Notes: generated by a model not told the origin, from the sequence alone. 24,168 nt of DNA from an uncultured Christensenellaceae bacterium (GCA_934373295.1 CAKROK010000029.1:1-24168), one strand, 5' to 3'; numbered from the stretch's first letter, positions 14,498 through 22,300 are shown. Translations and numbers: made by a program.

Positions 14498-14753
14498 GTT
14501 AGCCCTACGATTAAAAAACGAGCCATGCCGATGACGTGCGGCGCAGCTTTCAATCGCGAAACGGCCCCGCCGTTTCGCGATTGAAAGTAGCTCGCGTACG
14601 CGAGCTTAGTTTTTGCGCGGCCTCCTGCGGAGACCACGCAAAAACCTGCGCCGCATACCTGCGTTTGAGGTGAATCTTTTTGGATTGAGCGGGGCGGCAT
14701 GTCGGCATTAATTTGCGAATGATGTCCGCTTTTTAAAATCAAGCGCACAAACC
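14498..14753 (+). repeat. Hairpin repeat R2 (complete; core inverted)
   Basis: The core is 14537-14655. The outer stem TGCGGCGCAG (14537-14546) pairs with CTGCGCCGCA (14646-14655). Inside are hairpin A, 19 bp perfect with loop CCC (14547-14565 with 14569-14587); linker TAG; hairpin B, the palindrome CTCGCGTACGCGAG (14591-14604); linker CTTA; and hairpin C, GTTTTTGCG/CGCAAAAAC (14609-14645) with an imperfect inner stem. The left flank (14498-14523, GTTAGCCCTACGATTAAAAA) matches 22003-22029 and the right flank (about 14665-14700, with TTGAGCGGG and CGGCAT) matches 22170-22206. An end box AAGCGCACAAACC lies near 14741-14753. Relative to those flanks, the A-B-C order is opposite to that in R3. 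Confidence 0.85.
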
Positions 14754-14800
14754 TCACTCCCCTTTTCTCCGTTCTTCACTATTACTTCTTACATATTACT

Positions 14801-14816
14801 TGCGCCCTCGGGCGCA
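14801..14816 (-). terminator. Short GC hairpin after the sipL-like gene
   Basis: TGCGCCC (14801-14807) pairs with GGGCGCA (14810-14816) a few bases beyond the stop of the SipL-like gene. There is no T run on the minus strand, so it may not be a full terminator. Confidence 0.4.
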
Positions 14817-14825
14817 CTTTCCCCC

Positions 14826-16274
14826 CTAAATCATAAGCATCCGTCTCCCCTCGCCCATATCCTTCATCTGGTTCTCGCGGAGTCTGAATTTTTTTAAGAT
14901 ATCCCAATCCGTCTCGCCCGTGTCCGCGAAGTAGAGGAGGATGCCGCCGTCGCGCTCGGGCGCGTCCGAGGTGTTTAGAGCGGATATCATGTCGATTTCG
15001 CCGCAGCTGTATGCTATGCCGTTAAAGCAGAGGCAGGCGCGCAGCTCAAGCTCCCGTCCGCTTCCCTCCGCCGCGGCGTATTCGCATTGCGCGTTTATCG
15101 ATACGCGCATACCCTCGCTCACGGGCGCGGCGATTTCCGTCTCAAAGGGCAAGGCCAGCTTTGCAGAACGAATGCCCGCCTCCGCCGTCGTATAGCACAC
15201 CGTCGCAAACAGCGTTCCGCTTATCATCACCGCGCCGCGGGCGGCCTGTGCGTCCTCTATGCAGGGCGTGACCGTCGTCAAAAGCACCCTCGACGCCTCC
15301 GGGCAGCTTTCCGGAATGGTCGCGCCCGTGCGTATGACCCTGCGCTGGGGGTCTATCCCCACCGCCTCGCATAGCGTGAGCCTGCTCGTCACCGGCTGGA
15401 TGCAGCATTGTGTCGAATACGCGTCCTCGAGCAGCGTGACCTCCTCCTTTTGCGTCATTATCGCGCTGATGTCCATGTCACAGATGTACTCGAGCGTGTC
15501 CGGCTCGTTTCCTATCTGTACGGATATGCGCGCGGGGGTGCAGTCCGCTATGGCGCTCCCCTCACCCTTTAGCGGGACGATCTGTGAAAAGGGCACGCTC
15601 TCGCTCATGTACTGTATGGGCGCGTTTTTGTCACTGCCCAGGTACACTATCCCCAGCTTTATCTCCCCCTCCACGGCTATGCGCTCTATGTCGCGGTGAG
15701 TTGAGCTTATCTGCGCCGCGCCCGTCGCAAGCAGCACGCTTTTGACCTCGGGCATGGATTGCGGTATCAATATGCTGCCCGAGACGGAGCAGGGACAATG
15801 CGATATGTCCTTTAATACGCTCACGTCCACAGTTGACGTGCGCTTTTCGATATCCTCGCCGCAAGCCGCCGCGCTGTGCGTTTTGTTGCATCCTCCCGCC
15901 GCGTTTATCACCAGATTTGCGCGCAGGTCGACCCGCCGCGTATCTTCTTTAAACGCGATGTCCTCTATATGCGCGGCCGCTGTCGATAGCGTCATGTCAT
16001 CAATTTCTCCCTCAAGCTCGGCGGAAAATGCGCATTGCGCGTCAAAGCTGCGCGCGCTGCCCTCCGTGTCCAGATAGAGTATTTGAAAAAATGCGCGCCC
16101 CGTTACCGCGACGCCGCGCGGGGAGCATGCCGCCTCGTCCGTCTTTGCCGTGCCGAGAACGGTGAGTACGCTGCCTATATCGGGCAGAGTCTGCGGCAAC
16201 GTCAGGCTGCCCTCGATGCAGGTCGTCTTTGAAAGGGGCGATATCACTCCGGATAAAAATTCGGTCGTTTCCAT
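14826..16274 (-). CDS. SipL-like DUF3794 protein with C-terminal LysM-like domain
   Basis: 482 residues. Three copies of the SPOCS/DUF3794 fold can be followed: about 10-120, 150-265 and 290-400, each with a strand-rich GxxxLP(Q)xxPxxxxVLxxxG-type core. The last 40 residues (ILLYFADTGETDWDILKKFRLREN) have the shape of a LysM domain, as at the end of SipL, the protein that ties the SpoIVA coat base to the forespore in Clostridioides difficile. The role in spore coat assembly is inferred from family. The ATG at 16274 follows AGGAGG located in the 12-bp gap after the upstream gene, so the two genes are one operon. No sporulation sigma promoter was identified with confidence. Confidence 0.8.
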   Translation of the reverse strand: METTEFLSGVISPLSKTTCIEGSLTLPQTLPDIGSVLTVLGTAKTDEAACSPRGVAVTGRAFFQILYLDTEGSARSFDAQCAFSAELEGEIDDMTLSTAAAHIEDIAFKEDTRRVDLRANLVINAAGGCNKTHSAAACGEDIEKRTSTVDVSVLKDISHCPCSVSGSILIPQSMPEVKSVLLATGAAQISSTHRDIERIAVEGEIKLGIVYLGSDKNAPIQYMSESVPFSQIVPLKGEGSAIADCTPARISVQIGNEPDTLEYICDMDISAIMTQKEEVTLLEDAYSTQCCIQPVTSRLTLCEAVGIDPQRRVIRTGATIPESCPEASRVLLTTVTPCIEDAQAARGAVMISGTLFATVCYTTAEAGIRSAKLALPFETEIAAPVSEGMRVSINAQCEYAAAEGSGRELELRACLCFNGIAYSCGEIDMISALNTSDAPERDGGILLYFADTGETDWDILKKFRLRENQMKDMGEGRRMLMI

Positions 16275-16286
16275 AATAATTTCCTC

Positions 16287-17198
16287 CTATGATCTGTTTA
16301 TCTTCATCCAATACCCCGTCCCGTCCGATGAGCGCCGAAAGGCAGAGTAGCCGCCGCCGGACGGGCGCATGTTCGGCGTACCGGGCAGCGCGATGACCGT
16401 GGCGTATACCCGTCCGCGCTCGTCGCTCAGCTCGCCCGTGAGATAGTGCCAGCGGCCGCGCGCCGAGGGGTATTCGTGCCTATACCATTTTGAATGCGGA
16501 TATATCGCGCCGAACGGGCTGCTATCCAGCTCAAATCTGCCCACGGGGCAGGCGTATGCGCCCTCGTCGTCCTCAATAATGCGCGGATCTTGCGGCTTGG
16601 GCGGCTCGTCTTGTTTTTCCTGTTTTTCTTGTTCTATCTGTTCATCCTGTTCATTTTCACTCTGTTCATCCTGCGGTTCGCGCTGTGCTTCTTCCTGCTC
16701 TGTCCGTTCTTCCCGATCATTCTGCTTAACTCGTTCATCCGCCTGCGCGGTATTTTCCTTAAGCTTATCCTTTATAAGCTTTATGGCGCTGTTTATGCGC
16801 GGGTCGTCTTTTAGCTGTGCGGGCAGCTCGAGCTTCAGCGAATCATTGACATCTACAAGAGCGCGGGTGTCCTTCGGCGTATCATCGTTTGATTGCTCGG
16901 GTTCGCCCTGCTCGCGCGATATGAGCATCCTCGCGCGCGCCCAGTTAAAGGGCTTTAGCTGACCCTTTACGCAAAAGTCCTCGCCTATGGCTATCGCGCG
17001 CACGGCCGATATATCTATGGGCAAGGTGCCCCCGCGGCCGGTAAGGCGGTATGCGCCCGCATCGTCAAACACGAATATGTCGCCCTCGACGGGGTCTGCG
17101 TTCCATATGAGCGCATAGCGTGTCGCGGCGCTCTTTTGCATTACGAATGATCCCTCCGCCGCGCCCTTTAAGATGACCGTCTTTTTTACATGCTCCAT
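16287..17198 (-). CDS. Unknown protein with Glu/Gln-rich linker, partner of SipL-like gene
   Basis: 303 residues, not securely recognised. The first 95 residues look like a small beta-rich domain (VILKGAAEGSFVMQKSAATRYALI, DGTLP-like turns). A very polar linker from about 115 to 205 is dominated by Glu, Gln, Asp and Lys. The last 80 residues form a Trp/Tyr-rich domain (IYPHSKWYRHEYP, RGRWHYLTGEL, GYWMKI) that I have seen as a repeated type in clostridial spore-associated proteins, but I cannot name it. The start at 17198 follows AGGAGG. The SipL-like gene lies 12 bp downstream, which suggests a spore-coat or envelope role. The linker codons (GAR, CAR) make it look low-complexity, and translation in other frames is not coding. 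Confidence 0.7.
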   Translation of the reverse strand: MEHVKKTVILKGAAEGSFVMQKSAATRYALIWNADPVEGDIFVFDDAGAYRLTGRGGTLPIDISAVRAIAIGEDFCVKGQLKPFNWARARMLISREQGEPEQSNDDTPKDTRALVDVNDSLKLELPAQLKDDPRINSAIKLIKDKLKENTAQADERVKQNDREERTEQEEAQREPQDEQSENEQDEQIEQEKQEKQDEPPKPQDPRIIEDDEGAYACPVGRFELDSSPFGAIYPHSKWYRHEYPSARGRWHYLTGELSDERGRVYATVIALPGTPNMRPSGGGYSAFRRSSDGTGYWMKINRS

Positions 17199-17317
17199 CT
17201 CCTATCCTCCTCAAGAAATAATATGCAAATTTTTCAAATTCATACTTTTTTTACACTAATCCGCCCGCTTTATGATAAAATTAAATTGTATCCTTATATA
17301 TGAAAGGAAAGATCGCC

Positions 17318-18247
17318 TTGATAGAAGTAAATAATCTCACTAAGCAATATGACAAGCTGACCGCGCTCTACGGCATATCGTTTAACTTAAAGCGGGGCGG
17401 CGCACTGGGCATACTCGGACAGGCCGGTTCGGGAAAGTCTACTCTTATGAACATTTTGGCGGGGTGCGTCAGCCCCACGTCGGGCAGCGTTTTGATGGAC
17501 GGCTCCCCTGTCCGGCGGGGAAAATCGGGCGCGCTCGTCGGGTATCTTCCTCAAAGAGACCCGCTTTATGCGGATATGACGGTGAGTGAATACATCGACT
17601 TCTGCTTCACGCTAAAGCGCATCGACCCGCATCACAGGGCGGCGGAGCGCGAAAGGCTGTTCGCGCTGTGCGCCTTTGACGCGCAAGAGACCCTGCTCAC
17701 GGCAGATCTCGACCCGCTTTGCAGGAGAAAGCTCTCGCTCAGCCAGGCGCTGGCGGGCGAGCCGCGCATACTGCTGCTGGACGAGCCCACAGGGGAGCTG
17801 CCCGCGGATCAATCGGATGAGATACTTTCAATAATACGCGAGGCGACGGCGGGCAGGACGGTCGTGTATGCGTCGCGCAGCCTTGCGGAATGCACGGAGC
17901 TTTGCGACAGCGTACTCATGCTAAACCGCGGAAGGGTGGCGGTGAACAGCTCGCTTGCGTCCCTCTCGGCGGAGATATCGGAATGCACGCGCTTAAAGAT
18001 AAAGGTGGTCGCCTCCCGCGCGGCGGCGAGGAGCCTCATATCCGGAATACATGAGATAACGGATGCGGAGCTCGTCCCCGCAAAGGAGAGGGGCGCGGTG
18101 GAGCTTATAGTAACGTATCCCGCGCAGCTCGACCTTAGGCGCACGCTCTGGGAGCATTCGCGCACGGCGAACATACCCATATTGGAGATGAAGCAACTAA
18201 ACATTTCGCTTGAGGATATATATCTGCAAATAAGCGGAGAAAGGTAA
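17318..18247 (+). CDS. ABC transporter ATP-binding protein, Gld type, with degenerate motifs
   Basis: 309 residues from a TTG start, which follows AAAGGA and gives the family N-terminus MIEVNNLTKQY; an in-frame ATG at 17300 is possible but has no proper site. Walker A is GQAGSGKST (34-42), the Q-loop is YLPQ (Q79), and Walker B is ILLLDEP (151-157). The signature helix, normally LSKGYRQ in this group, reads LDPLCRR (131-137), the D-loop reads ELPADQ instead of GLDPxQ, and the switch His is Arg187 (ASRS). So nucleotide binding should remain, while hydrolysis may be weak. The C-terminal 100 residues match the usual GldA tail. The permease and auxiliary genes follow directly, forming one operon. 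Confidence 0.8.
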   Translation: MIEVNNLTKQYDKLTALYGISFNLKRGGALGILGQAGSGKSTLMNILAGCVSPTSGSVLMDGSPVRRGKSGALVGYLPQRDPLYADMTVSEYIDFCFTLKRIDPHHRAAERERLFALCAFDAQETLLTADLDPLCRRKLSLSQALAGEPRILLLDEPTGELPADQSDEILSIIREATAGRTVVYASRSLAECTELCDSVLMLNRGRVAVNSSLASLSAEISECTRLKIKVVASRAAARSLISGIHEITDAELVPAKERGAVELIVTYPAQLDLRRTLWEHSRTANIPILEMKQLNISLEDIYLQISGER

Positions 18248-18256
18248 AAAAGGGAA

Positions 18257-18967
18257 TTGACGGCTATTTTAAAAAAAGAGATAAAGAGCTATTTTAACGA
18301 CCTGACGGGATATCTTTTCATATCGGCGTTTGTGCTGTCCTTTTGCATAATATTTTTAAAGGACTGCCTATTTGCGGGAAAGAACGTACTGCCCGACGTG
18401 TTTTTATCGGTAAGCTCGATACTCATTTTAATGACGCCTCTGCTCACGGTACAGATGTTCACAATGGAGCGCAGGCAGAACACGTGGACGCTGCTTGCGT
18501 CGTCTAACATGAGCATGTCCGCGATAGTGCTGGGCAAGTTCTTTGCAGCGGCGGCGCTAATGGCGGTCTGCGTCCTGTCGACGTGGATAGACGCGCTCGT
18601 GCTTTCGCTCTATACGCAGGTGTATGTGGGCGAGCTGATATGCTGTCAGATAGGGCTGTTTCTGCTGGGGAGCGTGTATATCGCGGTGGGCGAGCTCATA
18701 AGCGCGATCTGCCGAAGGAGATTGACGGCCGCGGCAATCACGATATTCTCGCTGTTTCTGACCGGCCTTGCGGGTTCGTCCGTGATAGCGGCGGACAGCG
18801 GGATATTGAGCAATCTTTTGGGCGTGCTTTCGCCGTATATATTTTTCAGCCGCTTTTGCAGGGGCGTTTTTTCGATATCTTCAGTGCTGTTTTTGATGGT
18901 GTATACGGCGGTATGCCTGATGCTCACGGTGCGCTGTGTTGAATACGGGAGGGTAAAGGGAATATGA
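18257..18967 (+). CDS. ABC-2 type permease (GldF-like)
   Basis: 236 residues with about six membrane segments (roughly 18-36, 50-70, 95-120, 135-155, 165-185 and 205-225). The start is likely TTG at 18257 (TAILKKEIKSYFNDLTGYLF), a typical beginning for this family where a Lys-rich helix precedes TM1. The ribosome site is weak (AAAGG about 13 nt before). It would form the membrane channel for the ATPase encoded just upstream. The stop overlaps the start of the next gene by four bases (ATGA), which implies coupled translation. Confidence 0.75.
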   Translation: MTAILKKEIKSYFNDLTGYLFISAFVLSFCIIFLKDCLFAGKNVLPDVFLSVSSILILMTPLLTVQMFTMERRQNTWTLLASSNMSMSAIVLGKFFAAAALMAVCVLSTWIDALVLSLYTQVYVGELICCQIGLFLLGSVYIAVGELISAICRRRLTAAAITIFSLFLTGLAGSSVIAADSGILSNLLGVLSPYIFFSRFCRGVFSISSVLFLMVYTAVCLMLTVRCVEYGRVKGI

Positions 18968-20418
18968 AGCCTGTAACTCGATTCTTAAACAGATTTAAGC
19001 CGGAAAACTTAAAAAACGCAGTCAGCATTCTCATAGTAGCCGTGCTGCTGCTTGCGGCGGCGGTGCTCTCAGGCGTGGAAAGCGCTCAGGGCGGCGGGAT
19101 GGACCTGACCGATAACGGAGTCTATACTCTTTCGGACGAAACGCGCGATATGTTAGATGCTCTCGACGAGAACATTGACATATACACGCTGTATTCCCCG
19201 GGAAACGAAAACCGTATTATAACGGCACTTTTGAAGAAATTCGCCGCAAATTCAACCATGCTTACGGTATCGAATGTCGATCCGTCCGGCTCGCGCGAGG
19301 CGATCAGCTTTGCGGAAAATGCGTCCGGCCTTGCGGTGGGCTCGATAGTCGTCGCGCTGGAGGACGGCTCGAGATATACCGTGCTTAGCTCGGGCTCGCT
19401 GTATGTGACGGATGACGAGGGGACGGCGCTTCGTGCGGAGGGCAAGCTCATCACGGCGATAGATTACGTCGCCACGGGGAACACGATAAACGTGCGCCTT
19501 TTATACGGTCATCAGGAGACGGCGGACAGCGAGCTGACGGAGATGCGCAGCTATCTCGATTCATTAAATTATAACGTTAGCCGATACGACTACCTGCGCT
19601 CATCTGAAAAGCTGGATCCAAAGACGGATATACTCATAGCGGTATCCCCAAAGACCGACCTGACGGCGGAGGAATACGCGGGGATATCCGAGTTTTTGGA
19701 GGCCGGCGGAACGTTTATAGTTATGATGGACAATGCCTATTACGACACATCGACGGGCAGGATAGAGCGCGTGCTCAGAAAACAGGATAATTTTGTGAGC
19801 CTGCTCCACGATTACGATATGGCGATAAGGCGGACGATAATCGCCTGCTCAGACGCCTCGCAGACGGGTTTTCGCTCGACGACGCTCCCGCTGGAGGCGG
19901 ATGAGGCGTATATGGAAAAGGTGGCGGAGTCCGGAGGGACGGCGGTTTTTTCGGAATGCGGCGCGATAGACTTTGACGACGAGGATGAAGAGGTCTCCCG
20001 ACACATACTCTTAACGACGCACGAGAGCTGCTATAAAAAATCAATAGGCATAAAATACTTAGATCTGCGCGAGCTGGGCGCGGAGGAAAAGGGCAGCTTC
20101 GTCGTGGGCGCGATGAGCGAAAAAGGCGAGGGGAGACTTGTGCTGTTTTCGACATCATCATTCGTGAGAAACGCGGAGTTCGGCATTTCCGCAAACAGCG
20201 CCGTGCTAATAGACGCCATGAGCTTTTCACAGGCGGGCGAGCCCGCCGCGCAGACGCCGCCCAAGGCGCTGAACAAGACATTCTCGCTTAAAAGCGACTT
20301 CATGCGCGTGATATGGGTCATATTGTTAACGGTCATCCCCGCGGGCGCGTTGATGGGCGTGGGGGTGTATAGACTCGCGAAGAGAAAAAGATTAAAAATA
20401 CGACTTAAAAAACGTTAG
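18964..20418 (+). CDS. GldG-like ABC auxiliary protein
   Basis: 484 residues. One N-terminal membrane helix (about 20-40), a large outside domain and one C-terminal helix (about 447-470) with a Lys/Arg tail. The first part of the domain (YTLSDETRDMLDALDENIDIYTLYSPG...) and the NVDPSG and LIAVSPKTDLTAEEYAGISEFLEAGGTFIVMMD segments match the ABC_transp_aux/GldG type. In Flavobacteria GldFG assist gliding, but in Bacillota the same trio exports or handles unknown envelope substrates. It is the last gene of the ABC operon, overlapping the permease stop, and is followed by a strong terminator at 20469. Confidence 0.8.
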   Translation: MKPVTRFLNRFKPENLKNAVSILIVAVLLLAAAVLSGVESAQGGGMDLTDNGVYTLSDETRDMLDALDENIDIYTLYSPGNENRIITALLKKFAANSTMLTVSNVDPSGSREAISFAENASGLAVGSIVVALEDGSRYTVLSSGSLYVTDDEGTALRAEGKLITAIDYVATGNTINVRLLYGHQETADSELTEMRSYLDSLNYNVSRYDYLRSSEKLDPKTDILIAVSPKTDLTAEEYAGISEFLEAGGTFIVMMDNAYYDTSTGRIERVLRKQDNFVSLLHDYDMAIRRTIIACSDASQTGFRSTTLPLEADEAYMEKVAESGGTAVFSECGAIDFDDEDEEVSRHILLTTHESCYKKSIGIKYLDLRELGAEEKGSFVVGAMSEKGEGRLVLFSTSSFVRNAEFGISANSAVLIDAMSFSQAGEPAAQTPPKALNKTFSLKSDFMRVIWVILLTVIPAGALMGVGVYRLAKRKRLKIRLKKR

Positions 20419-20468
20419 AAAATCCATATGTGGCAAAAATCAGCTGCTAAACGATTTATTCGGCTTTT

Positions 20469-20507
20469 ATCCGCAGGTATTCATGGAGATACTTGCGGAT
20501 TTTTTTG
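20469..20507 (+). terminator. Terminator of the ABC operon
   Basis: ATCCGCA (20469-20475) pairs with TGCGGAT (20494-20500), with an inner GTAT/ATAC stem, and is followed by seven to eight T. Clear rho-independent terminator. Confidence 0.85.
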
Positions 20508-20561
20508 TGCAGTGTTAATCTTAATTTAAAGAATATGAAACAAAATACAAGGAGAGACACA

Positions 20562-21332
20562 ATGTCGGAAAGAATTAAGCTCGTTTACGCGGATGACAAC
20601 AGCAGCACTTTGCAGGATCTTACGCAATACCTCGGCGGCAAGGAGGGCATTGACGTCGTAGGCACTGCCGGAAACGGACAGGACGCGTTTGAACTTATAA
20701 GGGAAAAGCGTCCGGACGTCGTGGTGACGGATCTCATCATGCCGATATGCGACGGCTTTACGCTTTTAGAGCGCATACGCGAGGGCGCGCTGGGATATCG
20801 ACCTGTGGTGATAGTCGTATCCGCTCTGAGCCGTGAGGAGATAATCGACCGCGCCGTGCGCATGGGCGCATATTACTTCATGGTAAAGCCCGTGGATAAA
20901 GAGGCGCTTTACAGGAGGATAGTCGATTTGAGCGCGGTGAAGGACGACAGCAAGCTCATCGCCTTCCCCGAGGACGTAAAGCGCAGCGACGACGAAAAGC
21001 TGTCGAGCATATTCCTTTCGATAGGCATACCCGCGCATATAAAGGGATATCAGTATCTGCGCGAGGGGATAAAGATGGTGATAGAGGATCCGGACAGGAT
21101 AAGCTGCATAACCAAGGTGCTGTATCCCGGCATAGCGGAGCATTTTTCCACCACGCCCTCAAAGGTGGAGCGCGCCATTCGCCACGCGATAGAGGTCGCT
21201 TGGACGCGGGGCAGGATAGACAACATAAACGCCATATTCGGATACAACATATACTCCAAAAATGACAAGCCGACAAACGGAGAATTCATCGCGCTCATAG
21301 CTGACAAGCTCATTTTGGAAAAAAGCGCGTAA
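20562..21332 (+). CDS. spo0A: Spo0A, master regulator of sporulation
   Basis: 256 residues. The receiver domain has the acid pocket D11-D12, phospho-acceptor Asp57 (VVVTDLIMP), the Ser at 87 (VVSALS) and Lys109 (MVKPVD). The DNA-binding domain (about 145-256) has the Spo0A hallmarks SIGIPAHIKGYQYLREGI, LYPGIAEHFSTTPSKVERAIRHAIEVAW and INAIFGY. The ATG at 20562 follows AAGGAGAG; an in-frame ATG at 20493 lies in the terminator region and was not used. After phosphorylation it would bind 0A boxes to start spore formation and to control replication. The DnaA-box cluster directly downstream fits that link, though its meaning is inferred. No histidine kinase is in the window. Confidence 0.95.
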   Translation: MSERIKLVYADDNSSTLQDLTQYLGGKEGIDVVGTAGNGQDAFELIREKRPDVVVTDLIMPICDGFTLLERIREGALGYRPVVIVVSALSREEIIDRAVRMGAYYFMVKPVDKEALYRRIVDLSAVKDDSKLIAFPEDVKRSDDEKLSSIFLSIGIPAHIKGYQYLREGIKMVIEDPDRISCITKVLYPGIAEHFSTTPSKVERAIRHAIEVAWTRGRIDNINAIFGYNIYSKNDKPTNGEFIALIADKLILEKSA

Positions 21333-21346
21333 TTGACGGTATTCAT

Positions 21347-21376
21347 TTCAAAAAATGTGAATATACGGTATATAAT
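21347..21376 (+). promoter_or_regulatory. Possible promoter before the DnaA-box cluster
   Basis: TTCAAA (21347-21352) and TATAAT (21371-21376) are 18 bp apart. The start would fall near 21383, next to the first DnaA box, so DnaA binding could block or aid it. It would give veg a leader of about 340 nt. The -35 box is weak. Confidence 0.4.
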
Positions 21377-21385
21377 CACATGAGT

Positions 21386-21466
21386 TGTGGATAATGTGGA
21401 TAAAGCGGTCGAGTTATCCACTAAAAAAATGACGGCGTAAGGCAATTTTGTGGATATTGTGGATAA
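21386..21466 (+). promoter_or_regulatory. Cluster of five DnaA boxes
   Basis: Perfect boxes TGTGGATAA (TTATCCACA reversed) lie at 21386-21394, 21395-21403 and 21458-21466. One-mismatch boxes lie at 21414-21422 (TTATCCACT) and 21449-21457 (TGTGGATAT). The boxes form two back-to-back pairs in the same direction with one inverted box between. An AT-rich stretch precedes them. This could be an origin-like or DnaA-titrating site or a DnaA-controlled promoter. Confidence 0.8.
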
Positions 21467-21725
21467 CTCGGGGTAAATTTTTCCGCTTTGCATATACATC
21501 CGGCGTATGCAAATGCTGTATTATTGGTGTGTATATACGCTGTCAAAAATGCATAAAGCGATGTGAGCGGATTTTTAGAAGAATGCGGCAAATGCCCAAG
21601 GGGACGGGAAGAGATGAGAAAAAAGGGAGGAGGGATAGGGAAAAAAGGTAAAAAATGTGAATAAGCCGCGGCTCATTTGCAAATGCTATGAATACACAAT
21701 ATTCATCGGCAAAAGGAGAGTGCAA
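21467..21725 (+). other. Leader region before veg with palindromes and a purine tract
   Basis: No protein gene is seen. TTTGCATA (21487-21494) pairs with TATGCAAA (21506-21513). A strongly purine-rich run of about 57 nt spans 21599-21655. CATTTGCAAATG (21674-21685) is a perfect palindrome, and ATGAATA/TATTCAT (21688-21706) forms a stem just ahead of the veg ribosome site (AAAGGAGAG). Confidence 0.5.
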
Positions 21726-21962
21726 ATGAAGGCAAACGCGACGATTCTTGCAAAAAACAGGATAAGTGTCTTTATGGGGCGAAGGGTGAAGCTCAAGGCA
21801 ATCGGGGACAGGAACAGGGTGACCATGTTGACGGGCGTCGTGGACGGAATATACCCTTCGCTTTTTACCGTAACGCAGGCCACGGCCGACGGACCGAAAA
21901 AGCGCTGTTTTTCATACACGGACATCATCACGGGCAGGCTGTTTATAAAGGAAGAAGAGTAG
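21726..21962 (+). CDS. veg: Veg family protein
   Basis: 78 residues with the Veg layout: a short helix (ILAKNRISVFMGRRVKLKA), GDRNRVTMLTGVVDGIYPSLFTV and a final FSYTDIITGRL strand. In Bacillus subtilis Veg stimulates biofilm gene expression and is highly expressed; here only the family is certain. The ATG at 21726 follows AAAGGAGAG. It stands alone between the DnaA-box cluster and repeat R3. Length and motifs agree with the family. Confidence 0.85.
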   Translation: MKANATILAKNRISVFMGRRVKLKAIGDRNRVTMLTGVVDGIYPSLFTVTQATADGPKKRCFSYTDIITGRLFIKEEE

Positions 21963-22002
21963 GCGCACCCGGCGGACACGGTGAATCATACGCAAGTCAT
22001 AC

Positions 22003-22300
22003 GTCAGTCCCTCCGATTAAAAAGCGAGCTTGACGATGAGGCGCGGCGCAGGTTTTTGCGCGCCGTAGGCGCGCAAAAACTAAGCCCGCCCGCCTCCGGC
22101 GGGCGGGCGACTTTCACGCATGAAACGGCGGGAGCCGTTTCATGCGTGAAAGCTGCGCCGCGCGTGGACGTATGAGATGAAGCTTTTTTTCTTGAGCGGG
22201 ACGGCATAACGACTTAAATTTATAATGAAGCTTTGCGTTAGCAAAGCAACCTATGACTTCAATTTGCGAGGATATTCGCACTATCAAAATAAAGCGCATA
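22003..22300 (+). repeat. Hairpin repeat R3 (complete)
   Basis: Core 22041-22163. Outer stem 11 bp (22041-22051 with 22153-22163, including GCGGCGCAG/CTGCGCCGC). Inside, in order: hairpin C, 13 bp perfect GTTTTTGCGCGCC (22052-22064 with 22068-22080); linker TAAG; hairpin B, CCCGCCCGCC/GGCGGGCGGG (22085-22107); linker CGA; hairpin A, 19 bp perfect, CTTTCACGCATGAAACGGC (22111-22129 with 22134-22152). The left flank matches that of R2, and the right flank (22170-22206) matches that of R2. 22221-22260 matches 24057-24096 in reverse complement with one mismatch, including the hairpin GCTTTGC/GCAAAGC. An end box AAGCGCATAAAC lies near 22292-22303. Confidence 0.85.

Noticed and set aside
14488..14757. 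Reading frames across R2 and R3 (14488-14757 minus, 22004-22207 minus)
   Set aside because: They lie within the hairpin repeats, have no family match I can see, and the arms are constrained by pairing rather than by codons.
17199..17317. Sporulation sigma promoters between the SipL-like operon and the ABC operon
   Set aside because: TATGAATTTG and GCATATTATT resemble sigma-E/G boxes, but their spacing does not fit, so no promoter was called.
21386..21466. A full replication origin
   Set aside because: Boxes alone do not prove it: dnaA/dnaN are absent here and gene direction does not switch across the site. Kept as a DnaA-box cluster.
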